From Haoranjiania flava (GTDB taxonomy: Bacteria > Bacteroidota > Bacteroidia > Chitinophagales > Chitinophagaceae), in the NCBI RefSeq assembly GCF_025631005.1, contig NZ_JAOTPL010000007.1, positions 62,001-126,000 of the forward strand: a stretch of 64,000 nucleotides of DNA, given 5' to 3'. Shown piece by piece: positions 20,562-29,311 of this stretch (positions are counted from its first letter, which is position 1; each line of letters begins with the position of its first letter). A program made the translations under genes and the position numbers. The notes beneath the pieces were generated by a model that was not told where the DNA came from, did not search any database, and saw only the letters and a program-made list of their open reading frames with translations.

Positions 20562-21293
20562 ATGAAGAAATACGGCCTGGTAGGTTTCCCGCTGACCCAT
20601 TCTTTCTCTCAAAAATATTTTCAGCAGAAATTTATTGACGAAGGCCTGCAGGATTGTGTTTTCAACAATTACCAGATAGAACACATCGATGAAGTAAAAA
20701 CAATGCTTGAAGACAGGGAATTGCAGGGGTTTTGCATTACCATTCCTCATAAAAAAAATATACTTCCTTACCTGCATTTTGCTACAGAAGCAGTAAAACA
20801 GATGCAGGCATGCAATTGTGTAAAGATCAGAGAAGGCAAACTGTATGGCCACAATACAGATGTGGCAGGTTTTGAACATTCTTTTACGCCGCATCTTAAA
20901 CCGCAGCACACCAAAGCGCTGATCTTGGGCGGCTCCGGGGGTGCAGCCGCTGCAGTAATGTTTGTATTGAATAAACTGAATATTGCTTTTAAAAAAGTGT
21001 CGCGGGTTAAAGAAGCTGACAACTTTACCTACAAAGAATTAGACAAAGACATTCTAAAAATGTACACCGTTATTATCAACGCTACTCCCTTGGGAACGTA
21101 CCCCGAAACTGATACAGCGCCTGATATTCCCTATGAATATTTAACTACAGACCATTACTTATTTGACCTGGTGTACAATCCGCCCCTCACCAGGTTCCTC
21201 TCTCAGGGCAAGGCCAAAGGAGCAGCTATTCAAAACGGCTACCCGATGCTTACCATCCAGGCAGAAGAAAACTGGAAGATCTGGAACGAATAA
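20562..21293 (+). CDS. aroE: Shikimate 5-dehydrogenase
   Basis: The 243-aa protein begins MKKYGLVGFPLTHSFSQKYF with the shikimate-binding SxS motif. It continues with FCITIPHKKNILPY (catalytic Lys), GHNTDVAGF (Asp) and ALILGGSGGAAAAV (nucleotide-binding glycine loop). It reduces 3-dehydroshikimate to shikimate with NADPH. It is short for the family (usually about 270 aa) but all key residues are present. It lies 7 bp downstream of the ComA-like gene. Confidence 0.95.
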   Translation: MKKYGLVGFPLTHSFSQKYFQQKFIDEGLQDCVFNNYQIEHIDEVKTMLEDRELQGFCITIPHKKNILPYLHFATEAVKQMQACNCVKIREGKLYGHNTDVAGFEHSFTPHLKPQHTKALILGGSGGAAAAVMFVLNKLNIAFKKVSRVKEADNFTYKELDKDILKMYTVIINATPLGTYPETDTAPDIPYEYLTTDHYLFDLVYNPPLTRFLSQGKAKGAAIQNGYPMLTIQAEENWKIWNE

Positions 21294-21390
21294 TTTTTAA
21301 AAGAAAGGGCCGCCGCCTTAGCACCTGCATGGTATAAACCGAATTGCTTTTACCCGTTCTCGAAGCTGCCGGTAACATTCAATGAGCAAA

Positions 21391-22062
21391 TCAGCTTACA
21401 ATTTTACCATCTTCAATGTGTATGATCCTGTCGGCGCGGTTGGCAAAATCATCATCATGCGTTACTACAAGCAAAGTCTGGCCGTTTTCGGCTGCTATCT
21501 TTTTGAACAGGTCCAGGACAATATCCGTATTCTGCGAATCCAGGTTGCCCGTAGGCTCGTCGCCCATGATGATAGCAGGTTCGTTGATTAGCGCACGGGC
21601 GATAGCCACTCGCTGCTGCTGACCGCCGCTCAGCAGGGCAGCTCTTTTATTTGCCTGGTCTTCCACGCCGAGCAGTTTCAGCAGCTCATAGGCACGCTGT
21701 TCTACTTCCGCCGCTGCGTATTTTTTCCTTTTTAGTCCCGGCAGCATTACATTTTTCAGGCAGGTGAAATCCTGCAGCAGGTAATGAAACTGGAATACAA
21801 ACCCAATGTGGTTATTGCGAAATGCAGCCAGCCTTTGATTTGTTTTTCCATGCAGTTCCTCGCCATTTATCTTTACGCTTCCCGTAAAATCGGTATCCAT
21901 CGAGGAAAGAACATATAATAAAGTTGATTTGCCTGATCCTGACTTGCCGGTCAGGCACACAAACTCCCCTTTATTTATGGTAAAGCTGATTTCTTTCAGC
22001 ACCTGCAATGCTACAGGATCGCGAAACCATTTGGAAACTTTATTGACTTCTAATAAATTCAT
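21391..22062 (-). CDS. ABC transporter ATP-binding protein, LolD/MacB type
   Basis: The 223-aa protein has a Walker A motif in LTGKSGSGKSTLL, a Q-loop in FVFQFHYLLQDFT, the ABC signature LLSGGQQQRVAIARAL, Walker B IIMGDEPTGNLDS and the switch histidine in VVTHDDDFA. The GNLDS ending is characteristic of the LolD/MacB/FtsE group that pairs with FtsX-like permeases. It lies 5 bp after the permease gene and is the last gene of the efflux operon that begins with the GbsR-type regulator. Confidence 0.95.
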   Translation of the reverse strand: MNLLEVNKVSKWFRDPVALQVLKEISFTINKGEFVCLTGKSGSGKSTLLYVLSSMDTDFTGSVKINGEELHGKTNQRLAAFRNNHIGFVFQFHYLLQDFTCLKNVMLPGLKRKKYAAAEVEQRAYELLKLLGVEDQANKRAALLSGGQQQRVAIARALINEPAIIMGDEPTGNLDSQNTDIVLDLFKKIAAENGQTLLVVTHDDDFANRADRIIHIEDGKIVS

Positions 22063-22067
22063 ATTGA

Positions 22068-23327
22068 TTATCCTCTTAAAATGGTAATGGGGTCCACCTT
22101 CGATGCTTTCCGCGATGGGAAATAACTGGCAAGTGCAGCGGTGATGATACCGAAAAGAAAACCGGTGATATAATAAGACGGCGAAAAGCTAACGGGCAGG
22201 TGATCCATAGACACTACCATATCTGCTTTATAAGGCACTTTTGAAATGCCAAAAGCCATCAGGAAACCAAATATCAACCCGGCAATCGCACCAACGATGC
22301 CGATGGTGAGCGCCAGGGTAAGGAATATCCATTTTACATCTTTATTTGAGAAGCCCGTTGCCTTCAGTATGGCAATCTCTTTCATTTTGTCGTAGATCAT
22401 CATTGTAAGAATATTATAGATCCCAAAGCCTGCTACCAGCAGCAGGGTTATAGAAATGGCATAAGACATAATGTTTCGCATCCCCTCGCCTTGTAAAAGA
22501 ACCGCATTATCTTCCAGGTAATCAGAACCGTGATAGGTGAACAGGTTGCTGTATTTTGCTTTTACAACCGGCGCTGCTTCCTTTTCTTGGAGGCTGAGTT
22601 TTATCTCGGTAATATAGGAAGAAGGCACGCCCATCATTTTTTGTGCAGTGGCAATATTCATATAGGCTTGCTGCTCATCAATAGCCATTAGCCCTGTTTT
22701 GATCAAGCCTGCAACTTTCAGGTTAAAGCTATGCCCTTCATTGGTCGTAACTGTTACATTATCGCCAGCCTGTACATTCAGCTTACGTGCAAGGAAATGA
22801 CCGAGCACAATATTATCAGCCGGTGCGCTTATCTGGTCATAATTGCCTGTCAGGGTTTTTTCTTTCAGGTGAAACATTTTATCTTCTGCTTCAGGATCAA
22901 TGCCGTTAATAGTAGCGGTGATAGTGCTCTTGCCCACATGAAAAAAGGATTGAAATGATACCACACCAGATACAACACGCACAGCAGGATCAGCCTGCAT
23001 CTGACGTATGGCTACAGAGGCATCTTTCAGGTTAAGCAGCGAAGATTTAGGCTTGGCATGCGAGATGATATTGATGTTGTCGTTTGCCTTATCGAGAATA
23101 CTCGTTGTTGCAATCTCCGTTGTATTGTAGAAGCGTACATGGGGGGAAGTATTAAAGATCAGGTTACCGGTAAAATCGTTCAGCCCGGTCATAAAGCCAA
23201 CCATGGATACATACATCATTATCCCGAATGCGATGCTGGCAACAGCCACTATCGTTTGGCTCTTTCTTGCTTTGAGGTAAGTCCACCCAACAGAAGCAGC
23301 CAATCTTTTATCTTTCAGGAATTGCAT
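22068..23327 (-). CDS. MacB/FtsX-like ABC transporter permease
   Basis: The 419-aa protein has one membrane segment near residues 25-50 (VAVASIAFGIMMYVSMVGFM), a large periplasmic domain and three segments at the C-terminus from about residue 290 (ISITLLLVAGFGIYNILTMM and two more). It ends FPSRKASKVDPITILRG, the classical MacB/LolC-type C-terminus. With the ATPase, the HlyD-like adaptor and TolC it should form a MacAB-TolC-like efflux pump. The substrate is unknown. The 108-bp gap before this gene holds REP-like copy B. Confidence 0.93.
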   Translation of the reverse strand: MQFLKDKRLAASVGWTYLKARKSQTIVAVASIAFGIMMYVSMVGFMTGLNDFTGNLIFNTSPHVRFYNTTEIATTSILDKANDNINIISHAKPKSSLLNLKDASVAIRQMQADPAVRVVSGVVSFQSFFHVGKSTITATINGIDPEAEDKMFHLKEKTLTGNYDQISAPADNIVLGHFLARKLNVQAGDNVTVTTNEGHSFNLKVAGLIKTGLMAIDEQQAYMNIATAQKMMGVPSSYITEIKLSLQEKEAAPVVKAKYSNLFTYHGSDYLEDNAVLLQGEGMRNIMSYAISITLLLVAGFGIYNILTMMIYDKMKEIAILKATGFSNKDVKWIFLTLALTIGIVGAIAGLIFGFLMAFGISKVPYKADMVVSMDHLPVSFSPSYYITGFLFGIITAALASYFPSRKASKVDPITILRG

Positions 23328-23344
23328 GTGTATATTTTTTTATT

Positions 23345-23433
23345 GCCCGCTTTGCGGGCTGTTTTTTAATTGTGCTATGGAATAAGTCAATAATCATTGC
23401 GGTTTGTATGCAGCATGCTTATGGCTATTGCAT
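23345..23433. repeat. REP-like palindromic element, copy B
   Basis: A GCCCGC-TTT-GCGGGC hairpin at 23345-23359 is followed by CTGTTTTTTAAT, TATGGAATAAG and TGCTTATGGCTATTGCAT. The order matches copy A closely. It starts 2 bp past the stop codon of the HlyD-like gene (minus-strand sense), so the hairpin would form in the mRNA between adaptor and permease genes. Confidence 0.75.
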
Positions 23434-23435
23434 AA

Positions 23436-24527
23436 TCACTTTTCTTTTTCAATGATATCGCCGGCTTTCAGCCCGCCTTTTATTTCGATCCAGTCATCAT
23501 TCTGCACGCCTCTTAGGATCCTGGTCTTTATTGTTTTGCCGTTTTTGCGTAGATTCACACTGTCTTTACCTACCAGGTATCCGGCAGGAACAGCCAGCCC
23601 GCTGATTTGCGCGCGTATAACAATATTGGCTTCTACGGAAGATTTCGGGTAAAATGTACCTGCTTCGGTAACCTTTGCTTTGACTTCAAAACTCCTGGTC
23701 TGGTTTTGAATGACAGGATTCACAGAAACCACTTCAGCATGGAACTGCTGTCCCTGGCTGGCATCCGTTTCAAATACCACATCCTGGCCGGGTGTTATTT
23801 TACTGATATCACGTTCATCTACCCACAACCTCAGTATATAATGGCTGTTATTGCCGATAGAGTACAATACGTCGCCACCCTGCAGCATTTCTCCTTCCTT
23901 AAAATTGCGGTTCAGGACAAAGCCGTTGGCGGGACTTAGCAGCCGCTTGCGCTGCAGGCTTTGCAGCACACGGCTTTTTTGCTGCTCCGATCCCAGCAAT
24001 GAAGTTTCTAATTCGTTTTTTAAAGCCTTGTATTGTTGCTGCAGGTTTTGATATTCGTAAAGGGAACCTTCTGCCGATAACCGGTATTGTTCGGCGTCTT
24101 TCCGGGATACTGCACCGGTTTTTGCCAGCCGTGCGTACCGCTCTGCGTTGGTGGCATCGGCATCGTATTTTTCTTTAGCTGCATTTATCCGTACCGCCAT
24201 TCCTTTTAGCTGCGCCGACTGGCTTCCGGTGTTCTGCTTTGCGAGGGCAATGGCTTTATTGATGGATGCCAGTTCTGCTTCATCGGAAGGAGTGCCCAGA
24301 ACAGCCAGCAATTGTCCTTTGTGTACCTGCTCGCCCTGCTGCACATACATGTGTAAGATCCTGTCTTGTTCAACAGCTTTTACTTCGTAAAACTCTCCCG
24401 GCTCTACTTGCCCGGAAGCATATACACCCTCATTGATGAGTTGTTCTTTTACCGTATAGCCTTCATTTCTTTGTTGGCAGGAGAAAACTAGGACTGAAAG
24501 CATTATGATCACATATTTACTGTTCAT
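23436..24527 (-). CDS. HlyD/MacA-type periplasmic adaptor lipoprotein
   Basis: The 363-aa protein starts at MNSKYVIIM; upstream codons of the open frame belong to the tolC gene. The signal peptide ends in a lipobox, VFSC, so the protein should be lipid-anchored. It has the barrel-sandwich halves around VEPGEFYEVKAVEQDRIL and LLSPANGFVLNRNFKEGEML, a coiled-coil hairpin between (residues 90-185) and a beta-barrel domain after it. Such adaptors link an inner-membrane pump to TolC. It overlaps the upstream tolC gene by 11 bp. Confidence 0.92.
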   Translation of the reverse strand: MNSKYVIIMLSVLVFSCQQRNEGYTVKEQLINEGVYASGQVEPGEFYEVKAVEQDRILHMYVQQGEQVHKGQLLAVLGTPSDEAELASINKAIALAKQNTGSQSAQLKGMAVRINAAKEKYDADATNAERYARLAKTGAVSRKDAEQYRLSAEGSLYEYQNLQQQYKALKNELETSLLGSEQQKSRVLQSLQRKRLLSPANGFVLNRNFKEGEMLQGGDVLYSIGNNSHYILRLWVDERDISKITPGQDVVFETDASQGQQFHAEVVSVNPVIQNQTRSFEVKAKVTEAGTFYPKSSVEANIVIRAQISGLAVPAGYLVGKDSVNLRKNGKTIKTRILRGVQNDDWIEIKGGLKAGDIIEKEK

Positions 24528-25842
24528 TGCTTGAATTTTTATGTTGCAGGTATTCCATTTGGATGGCTGCTGAAATATAATTGAGCCGGTTGTTGTTGTA
24601 TAATTCCTGTAAGCGGTACAGGTCATCGCTTGCCTGTTTAATCTGTGTCATGTCAATAATATTATCCTGTAGTTTTTGCAGCGTAAGCCGCTCGCTTTCC
24701 CTGGCTCTTTCAATTGCTTTTTCATTATTATGCAGGATAGCCTCGTATTGCGCTGCAAGCGCTTTCTGTTCGTAAAAATCCTTTTGTGCCTGTTCTACGT
24801 ATAGCTGGTAATGGATCTTAGATTGCTCCCAGGCAGCTTTATGCTCCTGCACCTGCGCTCCCATACGATAAAAAGCTGAGAGTGGAAACTGTAGTTTCAA
24901 GCCAAGGTATCCGCTGGGGAACCAGTCAAACCCCGGTGCAAACCCCAACTGTTCGCTATAGCCGGTTTTTGTATAACCCGCCTGTAGTTTTAATCGCGGA
25001 TACCAGCTGTTACTGGCTGCTTTCATCAACCGGTAAGCATTTTCAACCTTTAATTGCTCTACCTCCAACGCAGGCAGCCTGTTTTCTTCAAAGTGGGCGT
25101 AACCAGGTATATGCGTGTTTTCTTCGCTGATGGAAAGCGCTTTATCAAATGGATACCCCATCCATACTTTTAAGTTCAGGAAAGCTACCTCCAATTGGGT
25201 TTTTGCTTTTATTAACCGGTCAAGACGCTCCGATAAAATATTGGCAGATTGGTTTACAGTTATCTTATCGGCAATACCTTCATCATACTTTTGTTGAATA
25301 AGCGTGTTGATCTGCACATAATTGCGATACAGGCTGTCTGACAGCGCCACTGATCTTTGCAAAAGCAGCACCTGGTAATACGACAGTTTTACGTTTTTGA
25401 TCAATTCACGGGCATAGCTTTGCACACTGGCATTGGCTAACTTTTCCTGCAGCAGTGCAAGTTTAACACGTTGCCATTTTTCAACATCTACCAGGTTCGC
25501 GTCGGCTGTTATACCATAATTTCCGGTATAAGGCAGTCCAAGCCTGATTGGAATAAAAGAGCCCGCCTGCCCTCCAATGATCTCTGCCGGAAACATTTGT
25601 ACAGGTATTTTCCAGTAATAATCCACGCCGGATGTGAACTGTACATCCGGGTACAATGCCAGCTGTGTGGTTTTACGTTTATAACTTTCGATCGTGCGGT
25701 TCTTTGTTCTGGCCAGCAGCGCTTTATTATGCTCCAGGGTATAACGGATGCAGCTGTCAAGCGGTAATGGCTGGGAGGCAACACTTAACCATTTGGCAGT
25801 TAACAGCAGCAATACTGCTATACATTTAAATATTCTTTTCAT
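24517..25842 (-). CDS. TolC-family outer-membrane efflux protein
   Basis: The 441-aa protein has a signal peptide (residues 1-24, ending SVASQ), the family opening PLPLDSCIRYTLEHNKALLA and two helical repeats of full length. It forms the outer-membrane channel for the HlyD/ABC pump that follows. A GTTCTT-N6-AAGAAC palindrome lies 7 bp before its start codon, matching one in the promoter of the regulator gene. It overlaps the adaptor gene by 11 bp. Confidence 0.93.
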   Translation of the reverse strand: MKRIFKCIAVLLLLTAKWLSVASQPLPLDSCIRYTLEHNKALLARTKNRTIESYKRKTTQLALYPDVQFTSGVDYYWKIPVQMFPAEIIGGQAGSFIPIRLGLPYTGNYGITADANLVDVEKWQRVKLALLQEKLANASVQSYARELIKNVKLSYYQVLLLQRSVALSDSLYRNYVQINTLIQQKYDEGIADKITVNQSANILSERLDRLIKAKTQLEVAFLNLKVWMGYPFDKALSISEENTHIPGYAHFEENRLPALEVEQLKVENAYRLMKAASNSWYPRLKLQAGYTKTGYSEQLGFAPGFDWFPSGYLGLKLQFPLSAFYRMGAQVQEHKAAWEQSKIHYQLYVEQAQKDFYEQKALAAQYEAILHNNEKAIERARESERLTLQKLQDNIIDMTQIKQASDDLYRLQELYNNNRLNYISAAIQMEYLQHKNSSNEQ

Positions 25843-25849
25843 TCTGTTA

Positions 25850-25867
25850 GTTCTTTATTTTAAGAAC
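25850..25867. promoter_or_regulatory. Putative GbsR/MarR operator 2
   Basis: GTTCTTTATTTTAAGAAC is a palindrome with two perfect 6-bp arms and an AT-rich 6-bp centre. It lies between the regulator gene and tolC and matches operator 1 at 26360-26377 in both arms. Confidence 0.65.
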
Positions 25868-25892
25868 AAATTCGACAAAAAAAATTGACAGG

Positions 25893-26339
25893 TTATTGAA
25901 TCTCTTCTTTCCATTTTTTCACCAGCAAAGGGAATTCTTTGATCAGCATATCAAAAAATATCGTGAGGTTTTTTAGTTCTGTTTTCAGCTCGTCGTTCTC
26001 TTTGCGTTCTTTTAATACCTGAAGCGTCATTGTGTTCAGGAGTTTGTATTTTTTCACTATATCACTGCTTTCAAATAAATGCGTCAATTCCATTCCAAAA
26101 TATCGTTTACGTTGTCCGCCTTTCGTTCGTGAACCTACCATCTGAACAAGCGTGAGGTATTTGATGGCATTAGAGATAGCGCTTTTACTTACATTAAAGT
26201 AATCTGTGAGATCTTCAAAGGTAGCCGAATAATGCGGGGCATACATAATATAAGCCAGCACCCTGGAAGATACGGGTGATAAACCCATCTGCTCCCAGAC
26301 AAGCGCTGTGTTTTCTATGGATTGCCTGTACTTTTCCAT
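25893..26339 (-). CDS. GbsR/MarR-family transcriptional regulator
   Basis: The 148-aa protein starts at MEKYRQSIENTALVWEQMGLSP, typical of GbsR-type regulators. A winged helix follows (FEDLTDYFNVSKSAISNAIKYL as recognition region, then a wing with KGGQRKRYF). The C-terminal helix probably makes the dimer contact. It heads the tolC-hlyD-permease-ATPase operon and its promoter carries a palindrome between the -33 and -7 boxes, so it probably represses itself and the pump. Its ligand is unknown. The longer open frame upstream crosses the promoter and was not used. Confidence 0.88.
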   Translation of the reverse strand: MEKYRQSIENTALVWEQMGLSPVSSRVLAYIMYAPHYSATFEDLTDYFNVSKSAISNAIKYLTLVQMVGSRTKGGQRKRYFGMELTHLFESSDIVKKYKLLNTMTLQVLKERKENDELKTELKNLTIFFDMLIKEFPLLVKKWKEEIQ

Positions 26340-26347
26340 TGCTGTTG

Positions 26348-26381
26348 CAAATATACTTAGTTCTTTATAAAAAGAACCAAA
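26348..26381 (-). promoter_or_regulatory. Promoter of the GbsR-efflux operon with operator 1
   Basis: Read on the minus strand, TTTG (26378-26381) and TATATTTG (26348-26355) fit the Bacteroidota -33/-7 boxes with a 22-bp spacer. The palindrome GTTCTTTATAAAAAGAAC (26360-26377) fills that spacer almost exactly, so a bound repressor would block RNA polymerase. Confidence 0.65.
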
Positions 26382-26422
26382 AAATGTTTTTTTTATAAAA
26401 TACACAATTATTGTCTTTTCCC

Positions 26423-26527
26423 GATCAACAAGGCAACGATAACGTAGCACAGGGAATTGAAGCCAATTCCAGTAAAGCAGGCGCTATGCGAGCTATAGAA
26501 AAATTAAATGATACCTATCAAAAGTGA
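26423..26527 (+). pseudogene. Possible C-terminal coding remnant
   Basis: A frame ending GAMRAIEKLNDTYQK and a TGA stop is open here without a start codon, in sequence that otherwise looks non-coding. It resembles the tail of a protein gene whose 5' part is gone. I do not recognise the family. The 270 bp between the two regulator genes contain nothing else besides the promoter elements listed. Confidence 0.25.
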
Positions 26528-26580
26528 GCCGGATTACTGCATTGGGTAAAGCAAGTTTAAAAAATAAGCATAACACATAT

Positions 26581-26607
26581 AAATGAGCGATTGTTTTTTT
26601 ATATTTG
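26581..26607 (+). promoter_or_regulatory. Putative TetR operator and -7 box
   Basis: AAATGAGCGATTGTTTTTTT (26581-26600) matches the near-palindrome at 27215-27234 at 15 of 20 positions. It runs into TATATTTG (26600-26607), a consensus -7 box 4 bp before the tetR start codon, so the mRNA would be almost leaderless. Confidence 0.55.
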
Positions 26608-26611
26608 CAAC

Positions 26612-27199
26612 ATGAGGCAAAGAGATGAAAGCAAAGCAGAGCTTATTAAAAAGAAAGCCGTTGAGATGATTGTGAAACACGGGCTTGAGGGCTTCGGGAT
26701 CAATAAACTTGCGAAAGAAGCTAATCTGTCCGTTGGCACAATCTATGTTTATTTCAAGAATAAAGAAGCTATTCTCACTACCTTATGCAATGACATTGGT
26801 AGCAATATTTTGTCATCAAGCCTGAAAGGTCTAATGCCGGACATGGAATTCTCCGAGGGCATTAGGTTACAATGGCAAAACCGTTATCATTTTTACAAAT
26901 TATATCCGGAACAAGTGGCTTTTGTTGAAAAGGTAAGGTATACAGAAATTTATAACTTTGTTACCGAGAAACTGAATAAAAAGTATGGCAAGCTGTTAGG
27001 TGCGTTTATAGCTAAAGCCGTTAAAGACGGACAATTAGCGAAAATGCCTTTCGAAGTATATTGGGCTTTGGCATTTGCACCATTGTACCAGCTGATTAAC
27101 TTTGGAATGACTAATACAACCAAAGCACGTAGATTTCAGCTCACAGAAGCTACGCTTGAATTTGCACTAAAGCAAGTTTTACAAGGACTGAAGCCTTAA
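26612..27199 (+). CDS. TetR/AcrR-family transcriptional regulator
   Basis: The 195-aa protein starts at MRQRDESKAELIKKKAVEM (the open frame begins earlier with TTG). The N-terminal helix-turn-helix is clear: GFGINKLAKEANLSVGTIYVYFKNKEAIL. The C-terminal ligand domain is not diagnostic. The helicase gene follows after 54 bp, and both genes have a related palindromic sequence in front of them, so the regulator probably controls itself and the helicase. Confidence 0.93.
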   Translation: MRQRDESKAELIKKKAVEMIVKHGLEGFGINKLAKEANLSVGTIYVYFKNKEAILTTLCNDIGSNILSSSLKGLMPDMEFSEGIRLQWQNRYHFYKLYPEQVAFVEKVRYTEIYNFVTEKLNKKYGKLLGAFIAKAVKDGQLAKMPFEVYWALAFAPLYQLINFGMTNTTKARRFQLTEATLEFALKQVLQGLKP

Positions 27200-27214
27200 A
27201 TTTTTTTAATCAAT

Positions 27215-27234
27215 AAATGATCGATCGCTCGTTT
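27215..27234. promoter_or_regulatory. Putative TetR operator before the helicase gene
   Basis: AAATGATCGATCGCTCGTTT is an imperfect palindrome centred on CGATCG, located 19 bp before the helicase start codon. It matches the sequence in front of tetR. Confidence 0.55.
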
Positions 27235-27253
27235 ATATAAATTAAGTATTCAA

Positions 27254-29311
27254 ATGAAAATAAAAACAGAAAAGGAAGAACAGAACTATTTACAGCAGGT
27301 AAAATCGGTTATATGCGAAAAAATAAGAAGTATCCGGCAGCGTGTACAAAAAAGCGTGGATGATATGGCAGAACACAAAGAATATCTGCGGGAAAATAAA
27401 GATGAAAAAGCAATATTACATCAATCGCTTGCATACACTGCAAACAGCGGTGAGGCTTCAGTTGTATTGTTAAAACAATTAAACCGGCTATATCAAAGCC
27501 CATACTTTGGAAGGATAGATTTCAAGCCTAATGCCAAAGAAAATGAAATGACCGTTTATATAGGTATCTGCAATTTTATTGATGAAGAAAATAAGGAAAA
27601 TCTGGTATTCGATTGGCGTGCCCCTATCAGCAGTATGTTTTACGATTTTGAAAAAGGTGCTGCCTTTTATGAAGCGCCATCGGGTGTAGTAGCGGGAAGC
27701 ATTCATCTAAAACGCCAGTATAAAATCAGAAATGGGGAAATGGAATTTATGTTGGATACTTCGGCACATATTTATGATGAACTGTTGCAGAAAGAACTTA
27801 GCTTAAAAGCTGATGAAAAAATGAAAAGCATTATCGCAACCATTCAGAAAGACCAAAATGCCATCATCAGGAACGAAAATTCCAATATACTCATCATACA
27901 AGGTGTAGCAGGTTCAGGAAAAACATCGATAGCGCTGCACCGTGTAGCTTTTATGCTGTACAGGTTTAGGGATACACTATCATCATCTAATATTCTGATA
28001 CTTTCGCCTAATAAAGTTTTTTCGGATTATATATCAAATGTACTTCCGGAACTTGGAGAAGAAAACATTCCGGAGAAAACGATAATGGAATTAATTAATG
28101 ATTTTTTGGAACATCAATATGCTGTACAAAGTCTCTTTGAGCAGGTTTCATTGTTATTAAACGCAGCGAACTCATCTTTTTCGGAAAGAGTAAGTTTCAA
28201 ATCATCGGAAGCTTTCGTCAGAAAAATGAACGAATACATTTCCTATCTAAATACGAATTACTTTTTGGCTGCAGACATCAAAATAGGAAGGTTTGTTATC
28301 CCGAAAGAGATTGTTGATAAAGAATATCAATCGCTATTCCGGTTATCGTTATTGAAGCGCATTAAAGAAATGGAAAACCGTTTGGCGCAACACCTGCTTT
28401 TCAAACACCGGTACGAAGTCTCATCCAAAGATAAAACGGAACTCAAAAAAGCCATTAATAATATGTCCGGAAGCAAAAACATAAAAATACTTTATAAAGA
28501 TTTTTTTGTTTGGCTTGGCAGAAAAGATTTATTCAAGCCCGGCAATAATAAGAATATAGAATATCTGGATGCCTTTGGCATGGCATACCTGAAGATGAAC
28601 CTTGACGGCTATAATACATACAGACATGTAAAACATCTGATAGTTGATGAAATGCAGGATTATAGCCCGGTTCAATTTGCCGTAATCAAAAAATTGTTCA
28701 ACGGTAAAATAACGCTACTTGGAGATATTAACCAATCACTAAATCCGCAGAGTAAAATAAATTTGGATAGCCTTCAAAGATCTTTTCCCCAAGCACAATT
28801 AATGACATTGAACAAAAGTTACCGCTCCACTTTTGAAATTATCAATTTCACGCAACGCATCGCTTTCAACGAAGACATTATACCAATTGAAAGACACGGA
28901 ACATCTCCTGTTGTTTATAAGGAAAAAGACAAAGCATCTGAAACAGATCGTATCATCTCCTTGATTTTTAAATTTTTGAAAAATAAAGTATTGCATTCTT
29001 TAGCCATCATATGTAAAACGGAAGACGAAATGGAGGATATAAAAATCATGCTTGAGAATGTACAGGTCAAAGCCCAATATTTTTCTGCACAAACCACAAG
29101 ATTTTCTGATGGTATTGTTGTGACGACCGCGCAACTGGCTAAAGGGCTTGAATTTGATGTGGTAATTGTACCATTCGTCAATGATACCAATTACAAGAAT
29201 GATATAGATAGAAGTATGTTGTATATAGCCTGCACACGAGCAATGCAGGAGCTTATATTAACCCATATCGGTCAACCATGTAATTTTATAAACAGCATCG
29301 TTGAAGAGTAA
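27254..29311 (+). CDS. UvrD-like helicase of the HelD family
   Basis: The 685-aa protein has an N-terminal charged coiled coil, the HelD-type FDWRAPISSMFYDFEKG stretch at about 119-135, Walker A GVAGSGKTS at 217-225, a DEMQD Walker B motif at about 463, and later SF1 motifs (LLGDINQSL, LNKSYRST, KGLEFDVVIVPF, YIACTRAMQEL). HelD proteins remove stalled RNA polymerase from DNA, and some give rifamycin resistance. The gene follows a TetR-type regulator, which suggests induction by a compound. It could also act as a DNA helicase IV-like enzyme. Confidence 0.88.
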   Translation: MKIKTEKEEQNYLQQVKSVICEKIRSIRQRVQKSVDDMAEHKEYLRENKDEKAILHQSLAYTANSGEASVVLLKQLNRLYQSPYFGRIDFKPNAKENEMTVYIGICNFIDEENKENLVFDWRAPISSMFYDFEKGAAFYEAPSGVVAGSIHLKRQYKIRNGEMEFMLDTSAHIYDELLQKELSLKADEKMKSIIATIQKDQNAIIRNENSNILIIQGVAGSGKTSIALHRVAFMLYRFRDTLSSSNILILSPNKVFSDYISNVLPELGEENIPEKTIMELINDFLEHQYAVQSLFEQVSLLLNAANSSFSERVSFKSSEAFVRKMNEYISYLNTNYFLAADIKIGRFVIPKEIVDKEYQSLFRLSLLKRIKEMENRLAQHLLFKHRYEVSSKDKTELKKAINNMSGSKNIKILYKDFFVWLGRKDLFKPGNNKNIEYLDAFGMAYLKMNLDGYNTYRHVKHLIVDEMQDYSPVQFAVIKKLFNGKITLLGDINQSLNPQSKINLDSLQRSFPQAQLMTLNKSYRSTFEIINFTQRIAFNEDIIPIERHGTSPVVYKEKDKASETDRIISLIFKFLKNKVLHSLAIICKTEDEMEDIKIMLENVQVKAQYFSAQTTRFSDGIVVTTAQLAKGLEFDVVIVPFVNDTNYKNDIDRSMLYIACTRAMQELILTHIGQPCNFINSIVEE

